Assembly: GCA_015179045.1 (NCBI GenBank)
Contig: WHUZ01000235.1
Span: 1 to 21,115 of the forward strand
DNA: 21,115 nt
Direction: 5' to 3'
Source: Kalaharituber pfeilii
Lineage: Eukaryota; Ascomycota; Pezizomycetes; Pezizales; Pezizaceae
Under the pieces are notes generated by a model. That model worked only from the letters and a program-made list of their open reading frames with translations, was not told where the DNA came from and did no database searches. Numbering within the stretch: position 1 is the stretch's first letter; each line of letters opens with the position of its first letter. The position numbers and the translations under genes are program-made. This document shows, piece after piece, positions 1 through 8,572 of the stretch.

Positions 1-1
1 A

Positions 2-137
2 GCAACATGGGAAGGTTATAAGAACTTGGCTGGAACAAGTGAGGAAATTTTTGAAGGAGTTTCATAACAGACATCCGCAGGCAGATAGGGATTTCCGGGT
101 TAAAGATCTTGAGGACAAGAAACTAGGAAGGGAGTAA
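2..137 (+). pseudogene. 3' end of Ty3/Gypsy pol: chromodomain and C-terminal tail, frameshifted
   Basis: This is the last part of a Gypsy (chromovirus-type) polyprotein, the integrase C-terminus. In chromoviruses this chromodomain tail helps direct integration. Frame 2 reads ATWEGYKNLAG from base 2, which matches the chromodomain core (aTWEp..nL). Frame 3 then takes over around bases 42-50 with KFLKEFHNRHPQADRDF and ends at a TAA at 135-137. The continuation EFHxRHP is typical of these proteins. Each frame alone is incomplete: frame 2 stops at 65-67. A one-base indel near 42-48 therefore separates the two halves. The stop codon abuts a purine-rich stretch (AGGAAGGGAG, polypurine-tract-like) and then the LTR. 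The upstream part of pol lies outside the window. The family call is good; the exact position of the indel is inferred. Confidence 0.75.
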
Positions 138-653
138 TGTCACGGAGGTTGACATAGTCGATAGAGAGTCTATGATCTCCTAATGAGGTAGTCATTACTA
201 GAACGGTCGCTCCGTTAGTAGTGTAACACCATTAGGAAATAATAGTAAGCACTAAGCAGGAAGCGTAGGGTTGATCAGGACAGGACGCTGTCAGTCACCT
301 ACGGCTTGGCAGAGTAAGCCGCCACAGGGCCCTAATTAGAAATGCTACTCCGTTATCTCTAGAAGAGATAACTAGGCTAGGTTTAGTGCTAGGAGGAGCT
401 GATAAGTCTGAAACCTGATAGGTAACGGACCGGACCGTGTATCCAGTAGATTGGAACAAGGCCTCAGCCTCCGTAGAAAGCCACTGTCAGAAAGGGCACT
501 TAGGATGGGATCCAGTAAGAGTATTTAACTTGAGCTGGATGGCCCGCCCCGACAGAAGAACCATTATCAGTGAAAGCTGTAACACTCCCGCTTAAAGTTA
601 TTTCTGTATAAGAATATATTATAAGTTTTTTATTCACATAATCGGCCGTGACG
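138..653 (+). mobile_element. 3' LTR of the chromodomain Gypsy element
   Basis: The sequence begins TGTCACGG directly after the pol stop codon and a purine-rich tract. The matching inverted end CCGTGACG lies at 646-653, giving a 516-bp unit, a normal LTR length. The last base is G rather than the expected A, so the boundary could be off by a base or the end may be mutated. An AT-rich stretch (about 600-640) precedes the end. The 5' LTR and the upstream target duplication are outside the window, so LTR identity and age cannot be judged here. Confidence 0.6.
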
Positions 654-684
654 AAGCACCCCGTTATACTAAGCCATTCTTAGC

Positions 685-1256
685 CAATGAATCCAACAGG
701 CCAGGCCAGGCCAGGCCAACCGGAGGCCTGGACTGGCCTGGACCGTGAAATTCTGGGCCTGGCCTGGCCTGAACAATCAGGCCGGTTCAGGCCATTCAGG
801 CCAGTCCAGGCCGACCAGGCCATTTACGTAAATTCAAGCGATTTTGGAATTTAACCCAGGTGAATTAGATTTTAATTGGCCTGAACCGGCCTGAATGGCC
901 TGAACCGGCCTGATTGGCCTGGACCGGCCTGATTGGCCTGGACCGGCCTGATTGGCCTGGACCGGCCTGATTGGCCTGAACCGGCCTGATTGGCCTGGAC
1001 CGGCCTGATTGGCCTGGACCGGCCTGATTGGCCTGGACCGGCCTGATTGGCCTGAACCGGCCTGATTGGCCTGGACCGGCCTGATTGGCCTGGACCGGCC
1101 TGATTGGCCTGGACCGGCCTGATTGGCCTGAACCGGCCTGATTGGCCTGGACCGGCCTGATTGGCCTGGACTGGCCTGGTTGGCCTGATTCATGTGGATC
1201 AGGCCGGTTCCAGGCGGTTTCAGTCCAATGCAGATCACGGCCTGTCGGATTCATTG
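685..1256. mobile_element. Foldback element filled with GGCC-rich minisatellite
   Basis: Bases 685-702 (CAATGAATCCAACAGGCC) and 1239-1256 are inverted copies with one mismatch. Between them lie GGCC-rich repeats in opposite orientations: CAGGCC-type on the left (695-825) and GGCCTG-type on the right (876-1190). The two halves can pair over long stretches, including a perfect 29-bp pair at 774-802 and 888-916. The unit therefore looks like a foldback element or MITE whose arms have been occupied by a satellite. No coding capacity is credible: the long minus-strand frames are simply the 19-bp repeat read in rotation. The target-site duplication could not be defined. Confidence 0.55.
876..1190. 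repeat. 19-bp minisatellite with 76-bp higher-order period
   Basis: About 16 tandem copies of a 19-bp unit made of GGCCTGATT plus GGCCTGGACC. The GRACC variant site recurs every 19 bp from 883 to 1168. The GAACC variant occurs at 883, 902, 978, 1054 and 1130; from 902 on these are exactly 76 bp apart, one variant per four units. The array thus grew at least partly by duplicating four-unit blocks. Because 19 is not a multiple of three, each frame encodes the same 19-residue peptide repeat, which explains the long open frames on the minus strand. Confidence 0.9.
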
Positions 1257-2619
1257 TTCTTAGCATTCAGATGGAAACACGTTTTTGGCAAGCGTTAGAA
1301 AGCGAAGGACAGACTTACTAAACACCGGTTTGTGAGTATTCTATACGCTTCCGCTTGAATTATCCGTAATTGAGGCTGTGTGAATCCTTTGCGTTCTAGG
1401 CGTCGGCATGGCCTTAGTATAGCGACGAATATATAGGAAGGCGTATAACGAGAAGTAGAATGACCGATGGTAAAATGAGCTGCGTGAAGAGGCGAGAGGT
1501 AAGTGCCCCCACCTGAGCAGGAGAATTCAGGTGATTTGAAGGCTAGTTCTGTTCCTGAATAGGCCTTATCGCGAGGTCATCAGTAACAAGAACTGCTTTT
1601 TTTTTTTTGTAACGAGTTGCCATTATACCTTCGGAACGAAGTGTACCTTATTTCGTCGTAGGGTAGTCTATTTCCGCAGTGTGGAGTCCACTTGACAGCA
1701 CCCCACGTACTTTTACCCCGAGCGCTCGTATACATGCCAGTTTGGGAGATAGCGATTGCGGAGGGACGGCTAACGTAAGCATGCGCTGAAGAAGGCCCCT
1801 TCCTCCGACCTGCCTACCCATCCTGGTTTCGTATACCCATCCGTCCTTCTCCGCGCGTTGATCTTTCAATGCCCACTTGCACATGCCTCCGACACTGCCA
1901 AAACGAACTCCTCACGTCCTTGCACCCTCCCCCTCAAGCTCTCTCAGCCTCCGGCTTATTGTTTTTCCCGCAATCAGATCCCGCAATCAGTTCACACGTG
2001 CAAGACCCGCGATTCACATTTATTTCGTGCCTCCGGCTGCTAGCCTGTATCCGTGTAAGCGACCCCCCCCCAAAAAAAAAAAAAATAAAGAGATTATCTT
2101 CCTGCCTTCTCGGCAGTGTTGATTCAACGGCCTTGTGTGCACCCTTCATACCACAGCACCTGTTGACCCTATACGGTTGCCCTGCCATGGCCCTGGCAAA
2201 CAGGCAGCAAGCAGGTTATGTGATATAAGAGAGAAAAGAAAGAAAAAAAAACCCATATGGTTGCCCTCGTACCTACCGAGCTGCTTCCATATCCTGCTAT
2301 GAAACTTTCGAATTGCGCAGGCGCGGATTACGGGTTGCGCGACATGGACGAAATGTCGTAAGGCGTGGTGGTTTGCACGGTAGGCGAGCCGGCAAGTCTG
2401 TATCATACGCCAGACGCACTTCCACGGTCCCGAGGCACTGGTAAATAAGCAGCTTGCGAAAGCAACCTAAACCCGCACGCCAGGATAATCCTATATGGCT
2501 TATCCCGACGGTACTACCCACGGTTCACTGGTAGTTCTACCTTTTGGTGCAACAGTTTGTAAAACGGTCGGTTAATAATGCGGAATAGGTTCTCTGATGT
2601 ACCTTGACCTCTCTATATA
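1257..2619. other. No gene recognised; homopolymer tracts
   Basis: No frame here shows a recognisable domain. Overlapping frames of 60-120 codons exist on both strands between 1648 and 2521, but they lack introns, motifs or composition typical of genes. Notable only for a T tract near 1597-1608, a C9 run followed by a long A run at about 2062-2084, and an A-rich purine stretch at 2229-2250. Confidence 0.5.
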
Positions 2620-3000
2620 CAGTTTTCCCTTGCTATATAAAACCGGCCGGTATAGCAAGGTTCGTTATAGAATAAAATGCTTGCAGAATAAATAGAGATG
2701 GGCAGCAAAAATTGTAATTGGGAAGTGGATCGACAACGACAGCCTAATTTAATTATGTAATGTTAAGTTTAGTCAGTATCTGCAAGGTGAATGCAATGTT
2801 GGGTAGCCAGATTGGACGTATCAGTGTTAGTGTATCCTGTGTAGCAAATATTTTGTGTGGAGACAGGGGGGTACGTGCCTGGCAATTCCTGTCCGGTCCG
2901 GTATTCTTAGTGCGTCCGGTATAGCAAGAGGGTTTCGTATGGGAGCGGATGCAGCAACCTGAGATGTTTCCGGTACAACGAGGTCGGCAAGGGAAAACTG
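2620..3000. mobile_element. Tc1/mariner-type MITE, 381 bp, TA-flanked
   Basis: The left end CAGTTTTCCCTTGC (2620-2633) and its exact reverse complement (2987-3000) form 14-bp perfect TIRs. They are flanked by TA at 2618-2619 and 3001-3002, the target duplication of the Tc1/mariner/pogo superfamily. A sub-repeat, CCGGTATAGCAAG, occurs twice inside (2647-2659 and 2916-2928). The first copy lies in a local hairpin whose arms are CCTTGCTATA (2628-2637) and its complement (2651-2660). No transposase frame is present, so the element is non-autonomous. CAGT starts are common in pogo/Fot-like and Tc1-like elements, so the parent family cannot be fixed from this alone. Confidence 0.75.
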
Positions 3001-3002
3001 TA

Positions 3003-3718
3003 CTTTGAAGTCAATTGATGATGTGATTTTTTTGGACGTCATTTTCTTTTCCAGAAAGTGATCCAATATGCTGGGAAATAAAATTTTGAGAAGCACTTTA
3101 TATTATGGCGGTATTCTAAAATTTTTTAACACTTGCTTCAATTCATTTTTCTTGCGGAAATATTCCCGACAATTAAAATCCCCCTTCCAGATATCGACAA
3201 AAAATCAACACAGGGAACAAGAAACCGGTAAACTAAGGTGCCTTCTATTCGGTTCAGATTTTAGGTCATGCGTCAGCTCTTGTCTAACCTAAATTAGGTG
3301 TAGCTAAGTCACCTGAACTCTCTAAAACTGGAACTAGAGAAAAAGCAAATTTCTACGTAGCCTTCAGACTGGTAAAAATAAGAAAGTTCTCTGCAGACAA
3401 TCGAAAATGATCGACCCATCTGGAGGATTCCAATTTCATGATTTCTCCCATTTTCCAGGGGAGAAAAGAAAACTGAATACCATTTGTATGATGATGGAGT
3501 CGATGTTACATGTTTGCGCACGGTTCTACTTATAATGTACTGAGTGCCTGATAGTAGTAGTACGCTATGTCTAGCGATAGCGATAGTTCTAGCACTGCTG
3601 CGACTTGGCCTACGCAACCGCCATTGTGGCAAACAGTAGCATCTATCTCCTGCTTTCCATCCTTCGTTTCTCTCCATCCTACACATTCTTCATTTCTTCG
3701 CTTTCGATTTTCAATATC
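3003..3718. other. Non-coding stretch upstream of the Helitron gene
   Basis: No domain was recognised on either strand. This interval may include the 5' leader of the Helitron. A Helitron 5' TC terminus cannot be identified without other copies for comparison. Confidence 0.4.
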
Positions 3719-5419
3719 ATGGATACTTCACGTTGCATACGTTGCCACCTGGTGAAACCAATATCAGAATTCACTGTATCTGGTCGCAGGCGCAGTTTTC
3801 GGAAGACCTGTCAATCATGTTTGGTATCTACTGGAGTTTCCGTTTCTATGATATAGGTGTAGCTTATACTAATATCTTCTTAGGTATCACACCGAAGAAG
3901 GAGAATTACTCAAACAACACAATTATCTTCTACTACAGCACCCGCTGACTCCGCCTCTGCATCCTATCAATTACAACCACCGGCCGACATTCCTCAGACT
4001 CGAGCATTTATATCAGCTTTTTCAGAATGGCGGGTGCTAAATTTGGGTTCGATGGATATTGAGTGTTCACAGTGTGGAGCTCTACACTGGAAGGGGAACG
4101 CTCATACCAGTCTACAGTTCGCAATACACGGTTTACAACATGTTGTAAAGAAGGGGATGTTCGTCCGCAGTTATTAAAAGAGTTGCCTCCTCTTCTCTAT
4201 GCATTATTCAATGAGTCTGATAATGTGGCAAAGGCTTTTCGGAAGCACATCCGCAAGTACAATACCGCTCTAGCATTTACATCAATCAAATATAAACCTG
4301 ATCCTCGCCTAGCAGCCTTGCCACATGGTATCGAATGTTTTCAGATCCATGGTGAACTCTATCATGTTCAGCGCCCTTTGAATCTGGCTACCTCAGGCTA
4401 CCTCAGTTCCACGGTTCTCACAATTATACATCTATGATCCTGAATATGCAGCACATTCGCAGAGCGAGCAACAAGAAGCACTTGACACAAACCTTCTACA
4501 GCAGCTATTTGAAGAGATAAGAAATGTCAATCCCTTTTACCCCATCTATCTGACTGCAAAGGAGCGTTTGGATCAGGCTTCTCGGAGTAATCAGGAGGCA
4601 AGGGTTATCTTAAATCCACAAATGCGGTTGATCGTGGAAAAAGGTAAGGTGCAGATTTACAATAAAATGCCATGAGAAGTTGCTGACTATAGGAGAAAAA
4701 AAGGTGCAGATAAACGGCGTGAGAATTTACCTACCAGTGATGAGGTTGCTATTATCATTCCAGATGAATATGGTGCTCAAGGGTTCCGAGATATCGTTTT
4801 GGCTTCCCGTACTGCAACTGGGGCAGAGAAATTCAGCTTTATCAATCCTAACCATGCTGCATACATGCCATTACACTACGTCCTCCTCTTCCCACATGGT
4901 GAGGCAGGTTGGCATTGGGGCTTGCGGTTGCAAAATGAATGCGGAAATCGCCAGCGCACACGTCTCTCCCAGCGATCCTATTATCGCTTCAGGTTACATA
5001 TGCGGCGGAATGAACCATACACATTGTTCCAGGCTCAGCGACTATTTCAACAATATGTTGTGGATGCATGGGCTGTTTGTGATCAAAACAAGCTCACATG
5101 GCTACATACACATCAGTCAAACATCCGTTCTGAGCTTTATAATGGTTTAGCTGATGCAATCCTGAGGCAGGATATGGATACCTCTGCCTTAGGCCGTCGT
5201 GTAATCTTCCCTAGCAGCTATAGTGGTGGAGATAGGTTTATGACACAACTGTTTCAGGATTCCATGGCCATTGTCCGTCATTTTGGGAGTCCTTCACTCT
5301 TCATCACTTTTACGGCTAATCCAAGATGGGAGGAGATCACTCGCGAGTTGCTTCCTACGCAAACTGCTACGGACCGCCCTGATTTGGTTGCAAGAGTATT
5401 TCACTTGAAGCAGCAACAA
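3719..5419 (+). pseudogene. Helitron Rep/helicase protein, N-terminal part only
   Basis: Helitron proteins nick DNA with an HUH Rep domain and unwind it with a Pif1-like helicase. The chosen ATG at 3719 opens MDTSRCIRCHL, a CX2C...CX2C zinc-finger start. Intron 1 (3824-3883, 60 nt, branch TACTAAT, end TAG) keeps phase 0. Exon 2 carries MDIECSQCGALHW, the typical Helitron N-terminal zinc motif, then FTTCCKEGDV and the Helitron_like_N block to QLYIYDPEYA. Intron 2 (4644-4703, 60 nt, GTAAGG, GCTGAC branch) joins VEKG to ADKRRENLPTSDEV. Rep motif 1 is FITFTANPRW (about 5305-5330), and the reading ends at VFHLKQQQ. Two lesions break the frame: a probable one-base loss in the G run at 4093-4096, and a 10-bp tandem duplication at 4387-4406. 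The HUH motif, catalytic tyrosines and helicase are absent because the Tc1-type element starts at 5420. Confidence 0.85.
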
Positions 5420-5487
5420 CGGAGGTGTGGCAGAAAAGTAATTTCCACCTTGCGTTTTTGGAATAGCGTAGCTTGGCGCATATGCAA
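5420..5487 (+). repeat. Left terminal inverted repeat of the Tc1-type element
   Basis: 68 bp; the first 32 positions are identical to the right end, with four substitutions further in. It ends in GCGCATATGCAA, followed by more ATGCAT-like motifs (to about 5510) that also recur next to the right end. Confidence 0.9.
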
Positions 5488-5568
5488 ACGAAATATGCAT
5501 TACTATGCATAACAAGCTGGTCAACCCCGCATTCAACCCCACATTATAGCTTAAGCACTCTTGTTCTC

Positions 5569-5909
5569 CAGCTCTCCTTCGCCAGCTCTCCTTCGCTGGC
5601 TCTCCTTCGCCAGCTCTCCTTCGCTGGCTCTCCTTCACCAGCTCTCCTTTGCCAGCTCTCCTTCGCTGGCTCTCCTTCGCCGGCTCTCCTTCGCTGGCTC
5701 TCCTTCGCCGGCTCTCCTTCGCCGGCTCTCCTTCGCTGGCTCTCCTTCGCCGGCTCTCCTTCGCCAGCTCTCCTTCGCCGGCTCTCCTTCGCCAGCTCTC
5801 CTTCGCCAGCTCTCCTTCGCCAGCTCTCCTTCGCCAGCTCTCCTTCGCTGGCTCTCCTTCGCCAGCTCTCCTACGCTGGCTCTCCGCCAGCTCTCCTTCG
5901 CCAGCTCTC
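5569..5909. repeat. 14-bp minisatellite in the transposon leader
   Basis: About 24 tandem copies of a 14-bp unit, CAGCTCTCCTTCGC, alternating irregularly with TGGCTCTCCTTCGC and CGGCTCTCCTTCGC variants. One unit near 5880 is shortened. Since 14 is not divisible by three, all three forward frames stay open and encode the same 14-residue Ser/Leu/Ala/Pro repeat. It lies between the left TIR and the first transposase codons, so it would fall in the 5' leader or promoter region of the transposase transcript. No start codon with a convincing context places it inside the protein. Confidence 0.9.
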
Positions 5910-6519
5910 GTTTTCTAGCTGCATTCTCCTACTGTGTTCTCCAACTCTTCTCTATCTCTCATTCTTAAGCTCCTGTTTTTCAGTTTTCATTATTCAGCTT
6001 ATTAAGATGTTTGATATTGTAAACTAGAGCTCAAGCAGTGATTTTGAAGGCAGTAGGAGAGTGTCTTGTTGAGATTCAGCGGCAAACTGGAATTACCTCT
6101 CGACAGGTTACCAATCTTTATAATAAAGCACTTGAACGAGGCTGGTATCCTGGAACCCCTCTCTCTTCATTTCATGTTATTGATACCCCACGCTCTGGAA
6201 GGCGTAAAAAAAATTACACCTGAGGTGGAACAAAAATTGATTGAGGCTATCAAGTATGATCGTTATGGTCGGGAAAAGTCAGTTTCGTTCACTAGCTGTT
6301 CAATTTAATATATCTCGCTATAGCGCATGGAAGGTACTACGAAAACATGGATTCAGAAAAACCAAACCTACACGAAAGCCTGGCTTGACAAAAGAAATGA
6401 GAGAAGCACGTTATCAGTTTGCTTTACGATATCAGCATTGGACTCTTGAGGATTGGAAACGAGTGGTTTGGACAGATGAAACTTCAGTGGTATTAGGGCA
6501 TAGAAGAGGAAGTTATAGG

Positions 6520-6573
6520 GTAAGTTGCTACTATATTTATATCTAAGCAAAATAACTAACAAAATTCTTAAAG
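6520..6573 (+). other. Transposase intron 1 (54 nt)
   Basis: Begins GTAAGT, has the branch-like ATAACTAAC and ends TTCTTAAAG. Removing it joins GSYR to VWRQPHE in frame, as in Tc1-type proteins. Unspliced, it introduces a stop codon. Confidence 0.75.
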
Positions 6574-6829
6574 GTATGGAGACAGCCACATGAAGTCTGC
6601 ATTAAATCCTGTGTTCGAGAGCGGTGGAAAGGATACTCTGAGTTCATGTTCTGGGGATGCTTCACATATGACTTTAAAGGACCTTGTCATATCTGGAAAC
6701 CAGAAACCAAAAAGGAAAAGCAACGGGCAGAAAAAGAAGTGAATCTGATTAATACTGCTATTGAGGAAGAGTGCAAGACACAGTGGGAACTCAATACTAT
6801 GATGAGAAGAATGGGACTTCGGAATACAG

Positions 6830-7417
6830 GTAAGTGTGTGGAGATTTCTTCTACTCTTACAGCAGCCGTTTTGGCAGGCATTTTGCAGTCGATTTTTGCA
6901 CCCGAGTTGGCAGCTGTTTTTTCACTCGAATTTTGCACCCGAGTTGGCAGCTTTTTTTTTGCACACGGGTTGGCAGCTGTTTGTGCACCCGGGTTGGCAG
7001 CTGTTTTTTCATTGGATTTTTGCAGCTGTTTTGCACCTGGGTTGGCAGCTTTTTTTGCACGCGGGTTGGCAGCTGTTTTTTCATTCGATTTTTGCAGCTG
7101 TTTTGCACCCGGGCTTTACCCGGGTTGGCAGCTTTTTTTGCACGCGGGTTGGCAGCTGTTTGTGCACCCGGGTAGGCATTTTTGCACCCGGGTTGGCAGC
7201 TGTTTTTTCATTCGATTTTTGCAGCTGTTTTGCACCCGGGCTTGCACCCGGGTTGGCTTTTTTTTGCACGCGGGTTGGCAGCTGTTTTCACGTTGCAGCT
7301 TTTGCACCCGGGCTTGCACCCGGGTAGGCAGCTTTTTTGCACGCGGGTTGGCAGCTGTTTTTTCAGTCGAATTTTGCACCCGGTAATAGCTTCTACTAAC
7401 TCTGCAGCTGCTTCTAG
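6830..7417 (+). other. Transposase intron 2 (588 nt) occupied by a minisatellite
   Basis: Donor GTAAGT at 6830; branch TACTAAC at about 7394-7400; acceptor CTTCTAG ending at 7417. Splicing joins RNTG to GRKPTWKFN in frame (phase 1). It is about ten times longer than the other two introns (54 and 61 nt). Nearly all the excess is the repeat array at 6890-7384. Without splicing, the reading frame stays open through the whole array until a TAA at 7384-7386. Confidence 0.75.
6890..7384. repeat. Mosaic minisatellite within the transposase intron
   Basis: About 18 copies of a GCACCCGGGTTGGCAGCTG-like core (variants GCACGCGGG, GCACCCGAG, GCACCTGGG) separated by T-rich spacers such as TTTTTTCATTCGATTTTTG. 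Spacing is irregular, roughly 12-48 bp, with larger duplicated blocks: the TTCATTCGATTTTTGCAGCTG block recurs at about 7079 and 7206. The cores are rich in the palindromes CCCGGG and CAGCTG. The array shares no unit with the 14-bp array in the same element or with the 19-bp array at 876-1190. Confidence 0.9.
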
Positions 7418-7779
7418 GTGGGAGAAAGCCAACCTGGAAATTTAATGTGAAGAACGGAGCTTTTTCTAGAGAGGAAAGCAAAGGTGGAGTTGATTGGTAT
7501 AGATACTTAAACGAAATTCTTCTTACCAAACTTCTTCCATTTGCTGAAGCTGCCAAATGCTTTATTCCAAATATTACTGTCATGGAAGATAAGGCTCCTT
7601 CTCATGCTTCCAAACGTCAACGAGTTTACTTCGATGTCTCAGAAATTGAACGTTTCATTTGGCCTGGCAACTCTCCAGACTTGAATATGATTGAACCATG
7701 TTGGGCTTATATGAAGCAAGCAACAACTAAGAAGGGTCCTTTAACTTGCCGTCTTACTGCTGAAAAAGTGTGGCTTAAG

Positions 7780-7840
7780 GTATATTAGATACAATATAAT
7801 GTTTAATACTATTAGTAGCTAATTTTGATATCTATACTAG
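7780..7840 (+). other. Transposase intron 3 (61 nt)
   Basis: Begins GTATAT, contains AGCTAAT as a branch-like site and ends ATACTAG. Splicing joins EKVWLK to AWKDLEQWR, linking the catalytic domain to the C-terminal tail; the frame changes across it. Confidence 0.7.
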
Positions 7841-8572
7841 GCTTGGAAGGATCTTGAACAATGGAGAATTCAATCATGGATTGAGCGAATTCCTCGTCAT
7901 ATTCAAGAAGTGATTAAACTTGAAGGAGGTAATGAATATAAGGAAGGGAGGACAGGAAAACGTCAATCTGATAAATTACGGAAGTCAGATATCAGAAAAA
8001 AAATCAAAAAAATTCGTCAAGTTTGCCAGCAAGCATATACTACCTTTAAGCAAATGACGAAAGATCTTCCAGAATCCTATATAGATTATTTTACTTCTCT
8101 TTTTACTGGTTCTCTCTGGGTAGATGTTGAAGAAGTTGAAGAAGTTGATGCTGATCAATGGAATGAAGATGAGTTAGAGCAGGAGCAGGAACAAGAGTCT
8201 GGTGAAGAGCAAAGGGAAGGACGGAAAGGAAAACGCAGATCCAGAAAAGGGAAAAAAAAAAAAGGTACTAAAGAGGGAAGAGTAACTAAACGTGGAAGAC
8301 CTCCAGGACCACCTAAATTCAATGTTCGTTTTCTTCCTATTAATGAGATTGTATATAAACACTCAAAATAAATCTACTATATTTCACTGAATTCAAATCC
8401 TTCAATACAACTTATAGTCAGCAGGTCAAACTCAAACTCATTGCGTCTGTCAATAAAATACTGCCATGAACAGCTCTTAATAAATATACTAACTGTATAT
8501 ATATGCTGCGCATGCGTCATATGCATCATATACCGCATATGCACATATTCATTGTATTTCATGCATAATATG

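Larger units (their letters stand above)
6007..8371 (+). pseudogene. Tc1-type transposase, DD34E catalytic triad, four exons, frameshifted exon 1
   Basis: A DDE transposase would cut at the TIRs and reinsert the element at TA. Exons: about 6007-6519, 6574-6829, 7418-7779, 7841-8371, separated by GT-AG introns of 54, 588 and 61 nt. Exon 1 holds helix-turn-helix sequence (RQTGITSRQVTNLYNKALERG, then a second helical block before WKVLRKHG). Catalytic D1 is in VVWTDET (6475-6477), D2 in VMEDKAPSH (7588-7590) and E in SPDLNMIEPCW (7693-7695). Exactly 34 residues separate D2 from E, as in Tc1. The usual Asn after D2 is Lys. The tail is acidic, then strongly basic, and contains an AT-hook-like RGRP (8291-8302). 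Exon 1 shifts frame near 6022, at an A7 run (about 6208-6214) and at about 6275-6285. Each is a net +1 step, so this copy cannot make intact protein. ATG 6007 is the only nearby start, reached by the first of these shifts, so the true start is uncertain. Confidence 0.85.

Noticed and set aside
834..1266. Long minus-strand frames of 133-134 codons with RPIRPVQANQAG repeats
   Set aside because: They are the 19-bp minisatellite read in rotating frames; no gene evidence outside the array.
1858..2521. Overlapping frames of 60-120 codons on both strands
   Set aside because: No domain, no start context and no consistent frame; low-complexity homopolymers break them.
4680..5150. 156-codon plus-strand frame starting MLTIGEKK
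   Set aside because: Wrong frame over the Helitron exon; splicing intron 2 gives the family-matching frame instead.
5473..6027. 184-codon plus-strand frame rich in LSFASSPSPALLR repeats
   Set aside because: All three frames stay open because the 14-bp unit lacks stops; it begins inside the transposon TIR.
5569..7384. Repeat arrays as a possible CRISPR
   Set aside because: Units are directly tandem or separated by repeated T-rich text, with no unique spacers; the context is a eukaryotic transposon.
6834..7583. Several frames on both strands with CTRVGSC or NPGAK-like repeats
   Set aside because: They are readings of the intron minisatellite and antisense shadows of transposase exons.
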